Assembly (NCBI GenBank): GCA_964481395.1
Contig: CAYZYG010000081.1
Location: forward strand, 1-23,271
Direction: 5' to 3'
DNA from: JBFMFH01 sp964481395
Lineage (GTDB): Bacteria; Acidobacteriota; Vicinamibacteria; Vicinamibacterales; JAKQTR01
DNA length: 23,271 nucleotides
In this document: positions 13,756 through 22,848 of the stretch, in pieces
Numbering within the stretch: the stretch's first letter is position 1
Layout of the letters: each line of letters starts with the position of its first letter
Translations under genes and position numbers: made by a program
The notes under the pieces: model-generated
The model's database searches: none
What the model saw: only the letters and a program-made list of their open reading frames with translations
What the model was told of the DNA's origin: nothing

Positions 13756-16700
13756 TCACTGCCGGGCGGAACCCCGGCCCCCGGTCCCCGGTCCCTGGTC
13801 CCTGTTCCTCGGCCGATAGTATCCCATCGCCGATGCAACGAAACCGGCATCGGTGAGGTACCGCGCCAGTTCGTGCTCCCCGGCCGGCCGGCCGTTGATC
13901 GTTCCGACCAGCAGGCCGCCGCGCCGTCCCTCGCCGGTGGCCGCGATTGCCGCCAGTTCCCCGGCCAGCGCCCGGGCGACCCGCCCGCGGTCCGGATCCG
14001 CCTCGGGCAGGAACACTCCGACGTCTGGATTGCTGCTTCGCAAGAACGTGGCGAGTTCGCCATCGACCAGGATAACGCTCGTGCCCACGGCGCGGGCGAA
14101 CGCGGGCAGCACGGCGTCGGTCCCTCCTGGGAAGGCAACCGGCCACTTCAGGACGGACCCGTACGGATTGGCGGGATCGGTTGAGGCCAGGCGGACGACG
14201 ACGGGCTCGTCGGGCACGGATCGCAGCGTTCGCAGCAGATCCACGGCGGCCGGTCTGGCGAACTGGGTCGCCGCCACGCCGGCGACGAAGTACCCGCGGC
14301 GGATGCGCCCCGCCTCTTCCATCGCCCGCAGCACGGGATACAACGCGCCGAAGCCTCCCGGTACGCTTTCGGTGGCGACGGCCTCGCGTGTGAGCACCCC
14401 GTGTCGATTGAGGAGTTGGTTCGCGACGGCCGCGGCCCAGGACGTCACCGAGGTCGCGTCGGGGGCTCCAAGGACGAGCGTCCAGCGGCCTTCGCTGCCC
14501 GGTGGCATGACACGACGCGAACGGAACGGCACCAGGCCCGAGGCGGGCCGTCGCGTCCGTGCCGGCGGGCTGACGAACCGCCGCAGCGCCTGGAAGCTGT
14601 CGTTCGTGACGAGGCCCCGCCACACGAGGGCCCACAGGGCCTCGAGCGTCTCGCCGGGATAGCCGCCGCCGGCCGCGTCGTGCAGCGCGGAGAAGAACGA
14701 CGCGCCGTACCGGCGGAGCGCCTCCAGAATCTCGGCCATGCGCCCGGCGAGCGGGCCCTCGGGGGGCGCGCCGCTGCGCGTGGGAGGAAGGAGCTGCGGC
14801 AGGTGATCGGTCAGGAAGAGCGCGAGGCGTCCGTCACGCTGTCCGATCGGCTCGAGGCCCACCCAGACGACTTCTCCCGCGGCGGCGAGCGTATCGAGAT
14901 CCCCGGGATCGTAGCCCGCGACTCGTGCCGGGAGGATGTGCGTTTCGAGCAGGGATGCGGGCAACGGCGCGCCCTGCAGCGTCTCGATGGCATCGAGCAC
15001 GGCATTGGGACCGGACCGGCCGGATCCGATGCCGTGCCAGGACACAAGCAGTCGTCCGAGCGCGCCAGGTTCGACAGGCGCGGCCTCTCGCCGCAGCTTC
15101 GCCACCGACCGCTGCCGGGCCAGGCGCAGGCTCTCGGTCCCGCACCATTCTCCACCAGTGCCGGCCGGGCGGAAGCGGCCTTCCACGATACGGCCTCGGG
15201 CGACCAAGGCTTTGAGCGAGGCGGAGACCTCCGGGTCGGCGAGGCCGTAGCGCTGCGCCGCCTCCCGCGAGACGAAGGGGCCGTGCGTCCGCGCGTATCT
15301 CAGCATCAGCTCGTCGAGGGGTTGATCGACCGCTGCGGTGAGGGACGCGGGCAGGCCCGGCGGCAGGGCGATGCCCAGCGCGTCACGGTACTGGGCCGCA
15401 TGCTCCACGGCGACATACCGCTTGGCGCCGGCAATCGTCGCACAGACGACGCGCCGATCCGCGAGCAGGTGCGCGACCAGCCGGCTCGCAGCGGTCACGC
15501 CGCGGGCGGCCATCTCCGTCTGCGACAAGTCGCCGAGGCGCAGCAGCAGATCGTGCAGCCGGTCGGGCGAGTCGACGGCATGTCGCCCGTCCAGGTGCTG
15601 CAGCTCGCGCTCCAGCGCGTCGAGCACGTCCTCGTCGAGCAGTTCACGCAACTCGACCGCGCCGATCAGATCGCGAAGCTGCGATTGATCGATCGACAGC
15701 GCCTGCGCGCGGCGCTCGGCCAGCGGCGCGTCTCCGTCGTACAGGTAGTTGGCGACGTACCCGAAGAGCAGCGAGGCCGCAAACGGCGAAGGCGCGTCGG
15801 TGTCGCACGTGACGAGCGCCATCGACCGGTGTTCGATCCGGCCGAGCACGTCCACCAGCGCGGGCATGTCGAAGTCATCGCGCAGGCATTCGCGGTAGGT
15901 CTCGAGCACGATCGGGAACGACCCGAAGCGGCTGGCCACCGCCAGCAGATCGGACGCGCGTTTGCGCTGCTGCCAGAGAGGCGCGCGCTGCCCGGGCCGC
16001 CGGCGGGGCAGGAGGAGCGCCCGCCCCGCCGCCTCGCGGAACCTCGCGGCAAAGAAGGCCGTCGATCCGATCTCGCCGACGACCAGGCGCTCGGCATCCC
16101 CCGACGGAGGTACCAGCAGCGCCGGATCCGGCGCTTCACCGGTGTCCGGAAACCGCACCACGAACCCGTCGTCGGTCCACATGGTCTCGACGTCGAGATC
16201 GAGCTTCGTCCGAATCTGCGCCGCGGCCGCCATGGCCCACGGCGCATGCACCCGGCTGCCGAGGGGTGACAGCACGCACACGCGCCAGTCGCCGAGTTCG
16301 TCACGGCACCGCTCGATGACGATGGTGCGATCGTCGGGGACGGCGGCTGCGGCAGCCTGATCGGCAAGGTAACGAACGAGATTCTCGGCTGCCTGCGCGT
16401 CGAGGTCGTGGGAGGTCTGCAGGCGGGCCATGGCCGCGGGGACGGGCAGGTCGCGCAGCGCCCGAACGAGTTCGCCGATTCGCAGGCCGAACTCCAAGGG
16501 CCGTCCGGGCGCGTCCGCCTTCCAGAACGGCATCTTCCCCGGCTCGCCCGGTGCGGGCGAGACCACCACGCGGTCGTGCGTGATCTCCTCGATGCGCCAG
16601 GTCGTGGCGCCCAGGACGAACGTCTCACCCACGCGGCTTTCGAAGACCATCTCCTCGTCCAGTTCGCCCACGCGCGCCGCGCCGCGCGCCGCGCCGGAGA

Positions 16701-18330
16701 GGAAGACGCCGTACAGGCCGCGATCCGGGATCGTGCCGCCGCTCGTGACGGCGATGCGGCGCGCACCCTCTCGCGCCGCGACGGTGCCCCGGATCCGGTC
16801 CCAGGTCAGGCGAGGCCTGAGTTCGGCGAACTCGTCGGACGGATAGCGGCCCGAAAGCATGTCGAGCACGCCCTCGAAGATCTCGCGGCTCAACTCGGCG
16901 AAGGGCGCGGCCTGGCGCACGGTGGCCAGCAGATCGTCGACGCGCCACCGATCGACGCTCGCGGCCGCCACGATCTGCTGGGCGAGCACGTCCAGCGGAT
17001 TGCGCGGGTAGCGGGTCGCCTCGACGAGGCCCTCGTGCATGGCGCGTGACACGGCGGCGCACGAGAGCAGGTCGCCCCGGAACTTCGGGAACAGGATGGC
17101 GCGGCTCGTGGCGTGCACGTGATGCCCGCCCCGGCCGGCCCGCTGCAGGCCGCTGGCGACCGAGGGGGGCGCTTCGATCTGCACGACGAGGTCGATGGCG
17201 CCCATGTCGATGCCCAGTTCCAGCGACGAGGTCGCCACCAGCCCGCGCAGCCGGCCGTCCTTCAGCGCATCCTCGATCTCGATCCGCTGCTCGCGGGCGA
17301 TGGAGCCGTGGTGCGCGCGCACCAGCGGCTCGTCCGCGAGGTCGTTGATCGCGCCCGCGAGGCGGTCGGCCCCCCGCCGGCGGTTCACGAAGATCCGCGT
17401 CGAGCGGTGTCGGCGCACGAGATCGAGCAGGCGGGGATGGATGGCGGCCCAGATCGAGCGGCGGGACGGCTGGGAGGCCGGCCCGCTAGGAATGGCCTCA
17501 ACCTCGCCGAGGCGCGCCATGTCCTCGACCGGCACCTCGATGCGGAGGTCGAGGCGTTTGCGCTCGCCCGTATCGACGATGGTGACCGGGCGGAACCGGG
17601 GTGGCGCGTGTGTTTCCTGGAACTCGTCGTGAAGCGCATCCGGCGCAAGCGCGGCAGCCGGCGGGCTGAGCGTGTGTGCGCGGCGCCGTTCGGCGCCGCC
17701 CAGGAACCGCGCGACCTCGTCGAGCGGTCGCTGCGTCGCCGAGAGACCGATGCGCTGCAGCCGCCCGCCCGCCAGGGCCTCGAGCCGTTCGAGCGACAGC
17801 GCGAGGTGCGCGCCGCGTTTCGTGGCCACGAGGGCATGCACCTCGTCGACAATCAGCGTGCGGATCGGGACGAGCGCGTCACGGGCTGCCGATGTCAGCA
17901 GGAGATACAGGGACTCGGGCGTCGTGATGAGGATGTCGGCCGGTTCCCGCCTGAAGCGGGCTCGTTCCGCGGCGGGGGTGTCGCCCGTCCGGATAGCGAC
18001 CGACGGGCGGTGGAACGCGGCGCCATCGAGGCCGGCCTGACGGGCGATGCCTGCCAGCGGCGCGCGGAGGTTCCGCTCGACGTCCACGGCCAGCGCCTTG
18101 AGCGGCGAGACGTACAGCACGCGGCAGCGCCCGTGCGCCTGCGGCACCGGCTCGAACATGAGGCGGTCGAGGGCCCAGAGAAAGGCCGCGAGAGTCTTGC
18201 CGCTCCCGGTGGGTGCCTGGATGAGCGTCGAGTCGCCCCGCGCGATGGCAGCCCAGCCCCGCTCCTGCGCGGCCGTGGGCGCTCCGAGGGCGGTGCGGAA
18301 CCAGGCGAGGGTGGGGGGATGGAACAGCAC
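13756..18330 (-). CDS. lhr: Lhr-type large ATP-dependent helicase
   Basis: 1524 residues, close to E. coli Lhr (about 1540). It starts at a GTG (18330-18328) giving the usual opening FHPPTLAWF; no strong ribosome binding site is seen. Helicase core: Walker A APTGSGKT (39-46), TTPESLY (137-142), DEVH (162-165), SAT (197-199), and motif VI QRAGRGGH (396-403). This is followed by the Lhr-specific winged helix and beta-barrel region and a long C-terminal half typical of full-length bacterial Lhr. The family unwinds RNA:DNA and DNA duplexes in the 3'-5' direction and is linked to DNA repair. The last part of the chain (roughly NRDQGPGTGGRGS) is encoded by a heptamer array and is probably not part of the ancestral protein. 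Confidence 0.95.
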   Translation of the reverse strand: MLFHPPTLAWFRTALGAPTAAQERGWAAIARGDSTLIQAPTGSGKTLAAFLWALDRLMFEPVPQAHGRCRVLYVSPLKALAVDVERNLRAPLAGIARQAGLDGAAFHRPSVAIRTGDTPAAERARFRREPADILITTPESLYLLLTSAARDALVPIRTLIVDEVHALVATKRGAHLALSLERLEALAGGRLQRIGLSATQRPLDEVARFLGGAERRRAHTLSPPAAALAPDALHDEFQETHAPPRFRPVTIVDTGERKRLDLRIEVPVEDMARLGEVEAIPSGPASQPSRRSIWAAIHPRLLDLVRRHRSTRIFVNRRRGADRLAGAINDLADEPLVRAHHGSIAREQRIEIEDALKDGRLRGLVATSSLELGIDMGAIDLVVQIEAPPSVASGLQRAGRGGHHVHATSRAILFPKFRGDLLSCAAVSRAMHEGLVEATRYPRNPLDVLAQQIVAAASVDRWRVDDLLATVRQAAPFAELSREIFEGVLDMLSGRYPSDEFAELRPRLTWDRIRGTVAAREGARRIAVTSGGTIPDRGLYGVFLSGAARGAARVGELDEEMVFESRVGETFVLGATTWRIEEITHDRVVVSPAPGEPGKMPFWKADAPGRPLEFGLRIGELVRALRDLPVPAAMARLQTSHDLDAQAAENLVRYLADQAAAAAVPDDRTIVIERCRDELGDWRVCVLSPLGSRVHAPWAMAAAAQIRTKLDLDVETMWTDDGFVVRFPDTGEAPDPALLVPPSGDAERLVVGEIGSTAFFAARFREAAGRALLLPRRRPGQRAPLWQQRKRASDLLAVASRFGSFPIVLETYRECLRDDFDMPALVDVLGRIEHRSMALVTCDTDAPSPFAASLLFGYVANYLYDGDAPLAERRAQALSIDQSQLRDLIGAVELRELLDEDVLDALERELQHLDGRHAVDSPDRLHDLLLRLGDLSQTEMAARGVTAASRLVAHLLADRRVVCATIAGAKRYVAVEHAAQYRDALGIALPPGLPASLTAAVDQPLDELMLRYARTHGPFVSREAAQRYGLADPEVSASLKALVARGRIVEGRFRPAGTGGEWCGTESLRLARQRSVAKLRREAAPVEPGALGRLLVSWHGIGSGRSGPNAVLDAIETLQGAPLPASLLETHILPARVAGYDPGDLDTLAAAGEVVWVGLEPIGQRDGRLALFLTDHLPQLLPPTRSGAPPEGPLAGRMAEILEALRRYGASFFSALHDAAGGGYPGETLEALWALVWRGLVTNDSFQALRRFVSPPARTRRPASGLVPFRSRRVMPPGSEGRWTLVLGAPDATSVTSWAAAVANQLLNRHGVLTREAVATESVPGGFGALYPVLRAMEEAGRIRRGYFVAGVAATQFARPAAVDLLRTLRSVPDEPVVVRLASTDPANPYGSVLKWPVAFPGGTDAVLPAFARAVGTSVILVDGELATFLRSSNPDVGVFLPEADPDRGRVARALAGELAAIAATGEGRRGGLLVGTINGRPAGEHELARYLTDAGFVASAMGYYRPRNRDQGPGTGGRGSARQ
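13771..13812. repeat. Heptamer tandem array, TCCCCGG/TCCCTGG (6 units) inside the end of lhr
   Basis: Units ACCCCGG, CCCCCGG, TCCCCGG, TCCCTGG, TCCCTGT, TCCTCGG. It is the minus-strand form of the GGGAYCG family. It encodes the Lhr C-terminal tail. Confidence 0.9.
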
Positions 18331-18343
18331 GGCAGTCGAGCTA

Positions 18344-18378
18344 CTCAGTAGAAAGTAGACAGTAGTTAGTAGACAGCA
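18344..18378. repeat. Heptamer tandem array, GACAGTA family, plus orientation (5 units)
   Basis: Units CTCAGTA, GAAAGTA, GACAGTA, GTTAGTA, GACAGCA, 13 bases upstream of the lhr start. It is the left arm of an inverted pair with 18471-18505. Confidence 0.9.
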
Positions 18379-18470
18379 GGCGTGGAGTCGCGCTCATCGC
18401 GCGACCTGATCTTTGCACGACCGCCGCCCCTGGTGTTCCAGCCGCTGGCCCGGCACGTTCAACGTCGGGC

Positions 18471-18505
18471 CTACTATCTACCGTCTACTGTCTACTGTCT
18501 ACTGA
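18471..18505. repeat. Heptamer tandem array, CTACTGT units, inverse of 18344-18378 (5 units)
   Basis: Units CTACTAT, CTACCGT, CTACTGT, CTACTGT, CTACTGA. It begins 6 bases beyond the stop of the NAD-malic enzyme. The 92 bases between the two arms are GC-rich and contain no recognisable gene. Confidence 0.9.
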
Positions 18506-18511
18506 CCAGCA

Positions 18512-20230
18512 TCACACCCGTCCCACCCGATACGGCGCGTAGCGCGGCAGCCACTGCGCCTGCGCCACGAGGTACTCGTACTGCTGGTCGTCGAGCAGCC
18601 GTCCGAGGCCGGCGTCCCGGGCCTCGACGGCGACGGCTTTCGCGACCGCCCGCGAGACGCGCCGGATGTCCGCCATGGGCGGCAGCAGCTGTCCGCTGCG
18701 TTCCTGGGCCGGCGTCACCAGGCTGCTGAGGGCCCGGCTCGCCGCGAAGAACATGCCGTCGGTGACCCGCGGCGCCCGCGCCACGAGCGTGCCCAGGCCC
18801 ACTCCCGGGAAGATGAAAAGGTTGTTGCACTGGGAAGCCCCAAGCGTCCGGCCGTTCCACGTCAGATCGGGAAACGGGCTGCCCGTCGCGAGGAGTCCCC
18901 GTCCGTCGGTCGCGCGCGCCACGTCTTCGAGCGAGCACTCCGACTTGCTGGTCGGGTTCGACAGGGCCAACACGACCGGCCTCGGGTCGTGGCGGGCCAC
19001 TTCTGCGAGCCTCTCAGGGCTGAAGAGCCCGGCCTGCGCGGTGACCCCGATCAGGACCGACGGGCGCGCGTGGCGAACCACATCGTCAATGGTCACCCGA
19101 TCGGGCGACTCCAGGCGCCAGCCGTCGATGGCCGAGCGGTCCTGAGCGAACACGCGCTGTTCATCCGAAAGATTCGGCATGTCGGAGAGCAGCAGGCCCG
19201 GGAGATCGATCGCGAAGATACGGCGCCGGCACTCGTCCTCGCTCAGGCCCTCCAGTTTCAGCATCGTCCGGATGTGCAGACCGATGCCCGCGCCGGCCTG
19301 GCCGAGGCCCGCGATCAGGAACCGCTGATCCGCGAACGACGATTTCTTGATGCGCATGGCCGTGACGAGCGCGGCAAGGGCGACGGCGCCGGTGCCCTGG
19401 ATGTCGTCGTTGAAGGACGGCAGGCGCTGGCGGTACCGGTCCAGCAGCGTGAAGGCCTTGTGCTTGGCGAAGTCTTCCCACTGAAGCAGGGCTTCGGGGA
19501 AGTTGCGCCGTACGCCCGTGACGAACTTCTCGATGAAGTCCCAGTACTCGTCGCCCTCGAGGCGGGGATGGCGCCAGCCCAAGTAGAGCGGGTCCTTGAG
19601 CAGCCGTTCGTTGTTGGTGCCGACGTCCAGGCACACCGGCAGGCAGCAGGCCGGGTGCAGGCCGCCGGCGGCCACGTAGAGTTTGACCTTCCCGACCGGG
19701 ATGCCCATGCCATCCGAACCGAGATCTCCCAGGCCCAGGATGCGCTCGCCATCCGTGACGACGATGAGCGAGACGGTCGGGAGCGAGATGCTCTGGAAGA
19801 TCTGGTCGATGTGGCTGATCTTGTCCGGGCTCAAGTAGATGCCGCGGTACCGACGGGTGATGTGGCTCAACTGCAGGCATGCCTGGCCCACGGTCGGCGT
19901 GTACACGATCGGGACCATCTCGGTCAGGTTGTCGACCAGCAGGCGGTAGAACAGGACTTCATTCCGATCCATCAAACCCTGCAGGTAGATGTACTTTTCG
20001 AGGTCGTCGGGCTTACGCTGGAACTGCGCGTAAGTCCGCTGCACCTGGAGGTCCAGGGACGACACGCTGCTCCGCAGGTAGCCCAGCAAGTCGAGGGCGA
20101 CGCGCTCGTCGGCGGTGAATCCGGAGGCCTTGTTGAGCAGCGGATCGCTCAGCAGTTGTTGGCCTCGGAGGTAGACCTCCCAATATTCTTCGCTCGTCAA
20201 GGGATCGACACGGAATGAGAACGTCTTCAT
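18512..20230 (-). CDS. maeA: NAD-dependent malic enzyme (MaeA/SfcA type)
   Basis: 572 residues, full length for the large one-domain-pair malic enzyme class shared with eukaryotes. It starts at ATG 20230-20228 behind GAGGA. Key parts: VYTPTVGQAC (109-118) with the catalytic Tyr110, GKVKLYVAAGG (180-190) with the catalytic lysine, the metal-binding FNDDIQGT (273-280), the dinucleotide loop GLGQAGAGIG (308-317) and SNPTSKSEC. It converts malate to pyruvate, CO2 and NADH in the cytoplasm. It is divergent from the two-component genes, with an 84-base gap. A second malic enzyme of the other class lies at the right end of the window. Confidence 0.95.
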   Translation of the reverse strand: MKTFSFRVDPLTSEEYWEVYLRGQQLLSDPLLNKASGFTADERVALDLLGYLRSSVSSLDLQVQRTYAQFQRKPDDLEKYIYLQGLMDRNEVLFYRLLVDNLTEMVPIVYTPTVGQACLQLSHITRRYRGIYLSPDKISHIDQIFQSISLPTVSLIVVTDGERILGLGDLGSDGMGIPVGKVKLYVAAGGLHPACCLPVCLDVGTNNERLLKDPLYLGWRHPRLEGDEYWDFIEKFVTGVRRNFPEALLQWEDFAKHKAFTLLDRYRQRLPSFNDDIQGTGAVALAALVTAMRIKKSSFADQRFLIAGLGQAGAGIGLHIRTMLKLEGLSEDECRRRIFAIDLPGLLLSDMPNLSDEQRVFAQDRSAIDGWRLESPDRVTIDDVVRHARPSVLIGVTAQAGLFSPERLAEVARHDPRPVVLALSNPTSKSECSLEDVARATDGRGLLATGSPFPDLTWNGRTLGASQCNNLFIFPGVGLGTLVARAPRVTDGMFFAASRALSSLVTPAQERSGQLLPPMADIRRVSRAVAKAVAVEARDAGLGRLLDDQQYEYLVAQAQWLPRYAPYRVGRV

Positions 20231-20314
20231 GGGTCCTCATGCTGCGTCCGCAGACTCGGCACTGTCAAGCCGGCTCCTCGTCACCCTTTCCCGTTTCCCG
20301 AATCTTCTGAGAGA

Positions 20315-21361
20315 ATGACGCTCATGGAAGCCACGTCCGTCGCCTCTGCCGGACTTCCCGAGGCCGACCCCCCGGAGCGGGTGGCGGTCAGGCGGGTGGC
20401 GGTATCCGTCTGGGTCGCCGTTGCGGCCGCCGTGATCCTTGTCGGATTCGCTATCACACAGGTCGATGCGGCCCGCGACGCGATGGTCGTCGGCGTGGCG
20501 ATCTTCGCACTGGCCGTCGGGCATGCGTTTCTGCGAACGCGATCCTGGCGCGTGGCCGCGGAAGCGGAACTCGACCGGTCCCGCGCGGAACTGGCGCTCC
20601 GGGCGCGCGTGGGGGAGTGCGAGCAGCGGCGCAAGAGCCTGTCGGCCTTCGCCCAGCTCGCCGCCCATGTGGCGCACGAGGTCCGCAACCCGCTGAGCGC
20701 CATCATGTTGAACGCGGAGCTGCTCGAAGAGGAGGCCGAGCGCTGCAATTGCGAAGGCGCAGCCGAGTCGAAGGCCCTGGTGGCGACCATCCGGGCGGAG
20801 GCCGAGCGCCTGCAGCACCTGACCGACGAGTACCTGGCCTTCGCCAGACCCCCCCGGCCGTCCGCGGCCAACCACAATCTCAACGCGGTCCTCGATGATC
20901 TCGCCCATCTGGTGCGGGAAGAGGCGTCGCGCAAGGGGATCCGCGTGCAGACGCGGATGTCCCACGCCTGTCCCTGCGCGGTGTTCGATCCCCAGCAGAT
21001 CAAGCAGGCCGCACTGAATCTGGTCCGCAACGCCCTTCAGGCGACTCCCGACGGCGGACGTCTCCTCCTGGAGACCTCGGTACGGGAGGACGGCCGCGTC
21101 GCGCTGGCCGTCGAAGACACGGGGCCGGGCATCGATGACGAGCTCCGATGTCGGGTGTTCGAGCCGTTCTTCACCACCAAACAGACGGGCACTGGCCTCG
21201 GCCTGCCTCTGGCGCTGCATATCATCAGAGAACACGGCGGGGATATCGACGTCGAGAACGTGTCCGGCGGCGGTGCCCGATTCACGGTGGTGCTCCCCGC
21301 AGGCGAGGGCGGCGGCTCGTGCGCCGGCCGATCGGGGGTGCCGGCCGGCGCCGCATCCTGA
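20315..21361 (+). CDS. NtrB-like sensor histidine kinase
   Basis: 348 residues from ATG 20315 behind GAGAGA; an in-frame ATG at 20324 is also possible. Two transmembrane helices at about 28-48 and 56-73 enclose only a very short loop, so it probably does not sense a periplasmic ligand directly. A short coiled coil (80-108) leads to the phospho-acceptor helix AHVAHEVRNPLSAI with His121. The ATP-binding domain has NLVRNALQA (N box), DTGPGI (G1), FEPFFTTK (F) and GTGLGL (G2). It should phosphorylate the regulator encoded next, whose start overlaps its stop (TGATG). The signal is unknown. Confidence 0.93.
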   Translation: MTLMEATSVASAGLPEADPPERVAVRRVAVSVWVAVAAAVILVGFAITQVDAARDAMVVGVAIFALAVGHAFLRTRSWRVAAEAELDRSRAELALRARVGECEQRRKSLSAFAQLAAHVAHEVRNPLSAIMLNAELLEEEAERCNCEGAAESKALVATIRAEAERLQHLTDEYLAFARPPRPSAANHNLNAVLDDLAHLVREEASRKGIRVQTRMSHACPCAVFDPQQIKQAALNLVRNALQATPDGGRLLLETSVREDGRVALAVEDTGPGIDDELRCRVFEPFFTTKQTGTGLGLPLALHIIREHGGDIDVENVSGGGARFTVVLPAGEGGGSCAGRSGVPAGAAS

Positions 21362-22734
21362 TGGGAGCGAAGGTACTCGTCATCGACGATGAAGAGGCGC
21401 TGCGGAGTTCCGTGGCGAAGATCATCACGCGCCTGGGACACGAGGTTCGGACGTCGGCCAACGCGACCCAGGGGCTGGACCGGCTGGCCCGTGAACCCTT
21501 CGATGTCGTCCTGACCGACTTCCGCCTGCCCGACCTGGACGGACTGGAAGTGCTGGAGCGCGCCCGTGCGATCCGTCCCGACGCCGAGGTCGTGCTCTTC
21601 ACCGGCTTCGGCAGCATTCCGCTGGCCGTCCAGGCCGTCAAGCTGGGGGCGTACGACTTCATCACCAAACCCGTGAAGCGGGCGGATCTCGAACGGGTCA
21701 TCACCCGGGCAATCGAGAAGCAGGCCCTGGCCGCAGAGAACCGCCGGCTCCGGCTCCAGCTGGACGATACGCGCCGGTCGCCGCTCGATCGGATTGTGGG
21801 CACGAGCGAGGCGATGCAGGACGTATTGCGGGTGATCGAACAGGTCGCGCCCAGCACTGCCACGGTGCTCATCGAAGGGCCGAGCGGCACGGGCAAGGAG
21901 CTGGTCGCGGAGGCCCTGCACGCCCTCAGCCCCCGGCGGGACCGTCCGCTCGTCAAGGTCAACTGCGGCGCCATTCCCGAAACCCTGATCGAGGCGGAGC
22001 TGTTCGGGTACGAGCGGGGAGCGTTCACCGGCGCCGTGGGCCGGCGCGACGGACGGTTTGCCGTAGCCGACGGTGGGACGCTGTTTCTGGACGAAGTCGG
22101 CACGCTCGGCCTGCCTGTGCAGGCCAAACTGTTGCGCGTGCTCCAGGATGGTGCGTTCGAGCCGCTCGGCAGTTCCCGGACGGTCCAGTCGGACTGCCGA
22201 ATTATCGCCGCGACCAACGTCGATCTGCGGCGCGAGGTGGCCGAGCAGCGGTTCCGCGACGACCTGTACTACCGGCTCAACGTCATTACCATCCGTGTGC
22301 CGACGCTCAAGGAACGCCCGGACGACATTCCCGTGCTGGCCAGGCACTTCCTGACGCTGTATGCCGCGCGCAACGGGAAGAGCCTCGACGGGTTCGCGCC
22401 GGACGCGCTCTCGGCGCTGCTCGCCTGGGAGTGGCCGGGCAACATCCGCGAGCTGGAGCACGCCGTGGAGCGGGCGGTGGTGATGGCTCAGGGGCGGCTG
22501 ATCGAGGCGGGGGATCTGCCGGAACCGGTCCGGGCGGCGGCGTCCGGGAAGCGCGAGGGCGCGCCGACGGTCCCGATCCCTCTCGGGACCCCACTGGAGG
22601 AGGTCGAGCGCCTGCTCATTGCCGAGGCGCTTCGCCGGACCGGCGGAAACAAAGTCCGTGCCGCCAGTCTGCTCGGGATTTCCCCCCGCACCATTTACCG
22701 TAAACAGCCGCCGGACGCAGGCGAGATCGAGTAG
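21361..22734 (+). CDS. NtrC-family sigma-54-dependent response regulator
   Basis: 457 residues from ATG 21361, overlapping the kinase stop by one base. Receiver domain 1-120 with acidic pair D9/D10, phospho-acceptor Asp53 in LTDFRLPD, Thr81 and Lys103. The AAA+ domain (about 145-375) has Walker A GPSGTGKE, the sigma-54-contacting GAFTGA loop, Walker B GGTLFLDEVG, the RLNVITI strand and WPGNIRELEHAVERA. A Fis-type helix-turn-helix near the end (GGNKVRAASLLGISPRTIYRK) binds DNA. All sigma-54 activator motifs are intact. Target genes are unknown; the flanking malic enzyme genes are candidates, but I did not find a convincing -24/-12 promoter in front of either. Confidence 0.95.
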   Translation: MGAKVLVIDDEEALRSSVAKIITRLGHEVRTSANATQGLDRLAREPFDVVLTDFRLPDLDGLEVLERARAIRPDAEVVLFTGFGSIPLAVQAVKLGAYDFITKPVKRADLERVITRAIEKQALAAENRRLRLQLDDTRRSPLDRIVGTSEAMQDVLRVIEQVAPSTATVLIEGPSGTGKELVAEALHALSPRRDRPLVKVNCGAIPETLIEAELFGYERGAFTGAVGRRDGRFAVADGGTLFLDEVGTLGLPVQAKLLRVLQDGAFEPLGSSRTVQSDCRIIAATNVDLRREVAEQRFRDDLYYRLNVITIRVPTLKERPDDIPVLARHFLTLYAARNGKSLDGFAPDALSALLAWEWPGNIRELEHAVERAVVMAQGRLIEAGDLPEPVRAAASGKREGAPTVPIPLGTPLEEVERLLIAEALRRTGGNKVRAASLLGISPRTIYRKQPPDAGEIE

Positions 22735-22848
22735 GCTAGTAGAGTTCTCCCGCGGAGCTGGGCGACGGGCGGCGGCCCGTGCGGTCCCCACCAGACAACA
22801 CGCGCGAACGGATCCTCATTCACTTCACATGCAGGCGGGGCAGCCATC

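Noticed and set aside
14401..16269. Long plus-strand open frames opposite lhr (14401-16269 and 17113-18351)
   Set aside because: Both lie within the well-supported 1524-residue Lhr frame and have no recognisable motif; they are frame shadows.
18989..20218. A 409-codon plus-strand frame opposite maeA
   Set aside because: It is an antisense shadow of a highly conserved enzyme gene, with no ribosome binding site or domain.
22735..22848. Sigma-54 (-24/-12) promoter in front of maeB
   Set aside because: I found GG and GC doublets, as expected in GC-rich DNA, but nothing close to TGGCAC-N5-TTGC.
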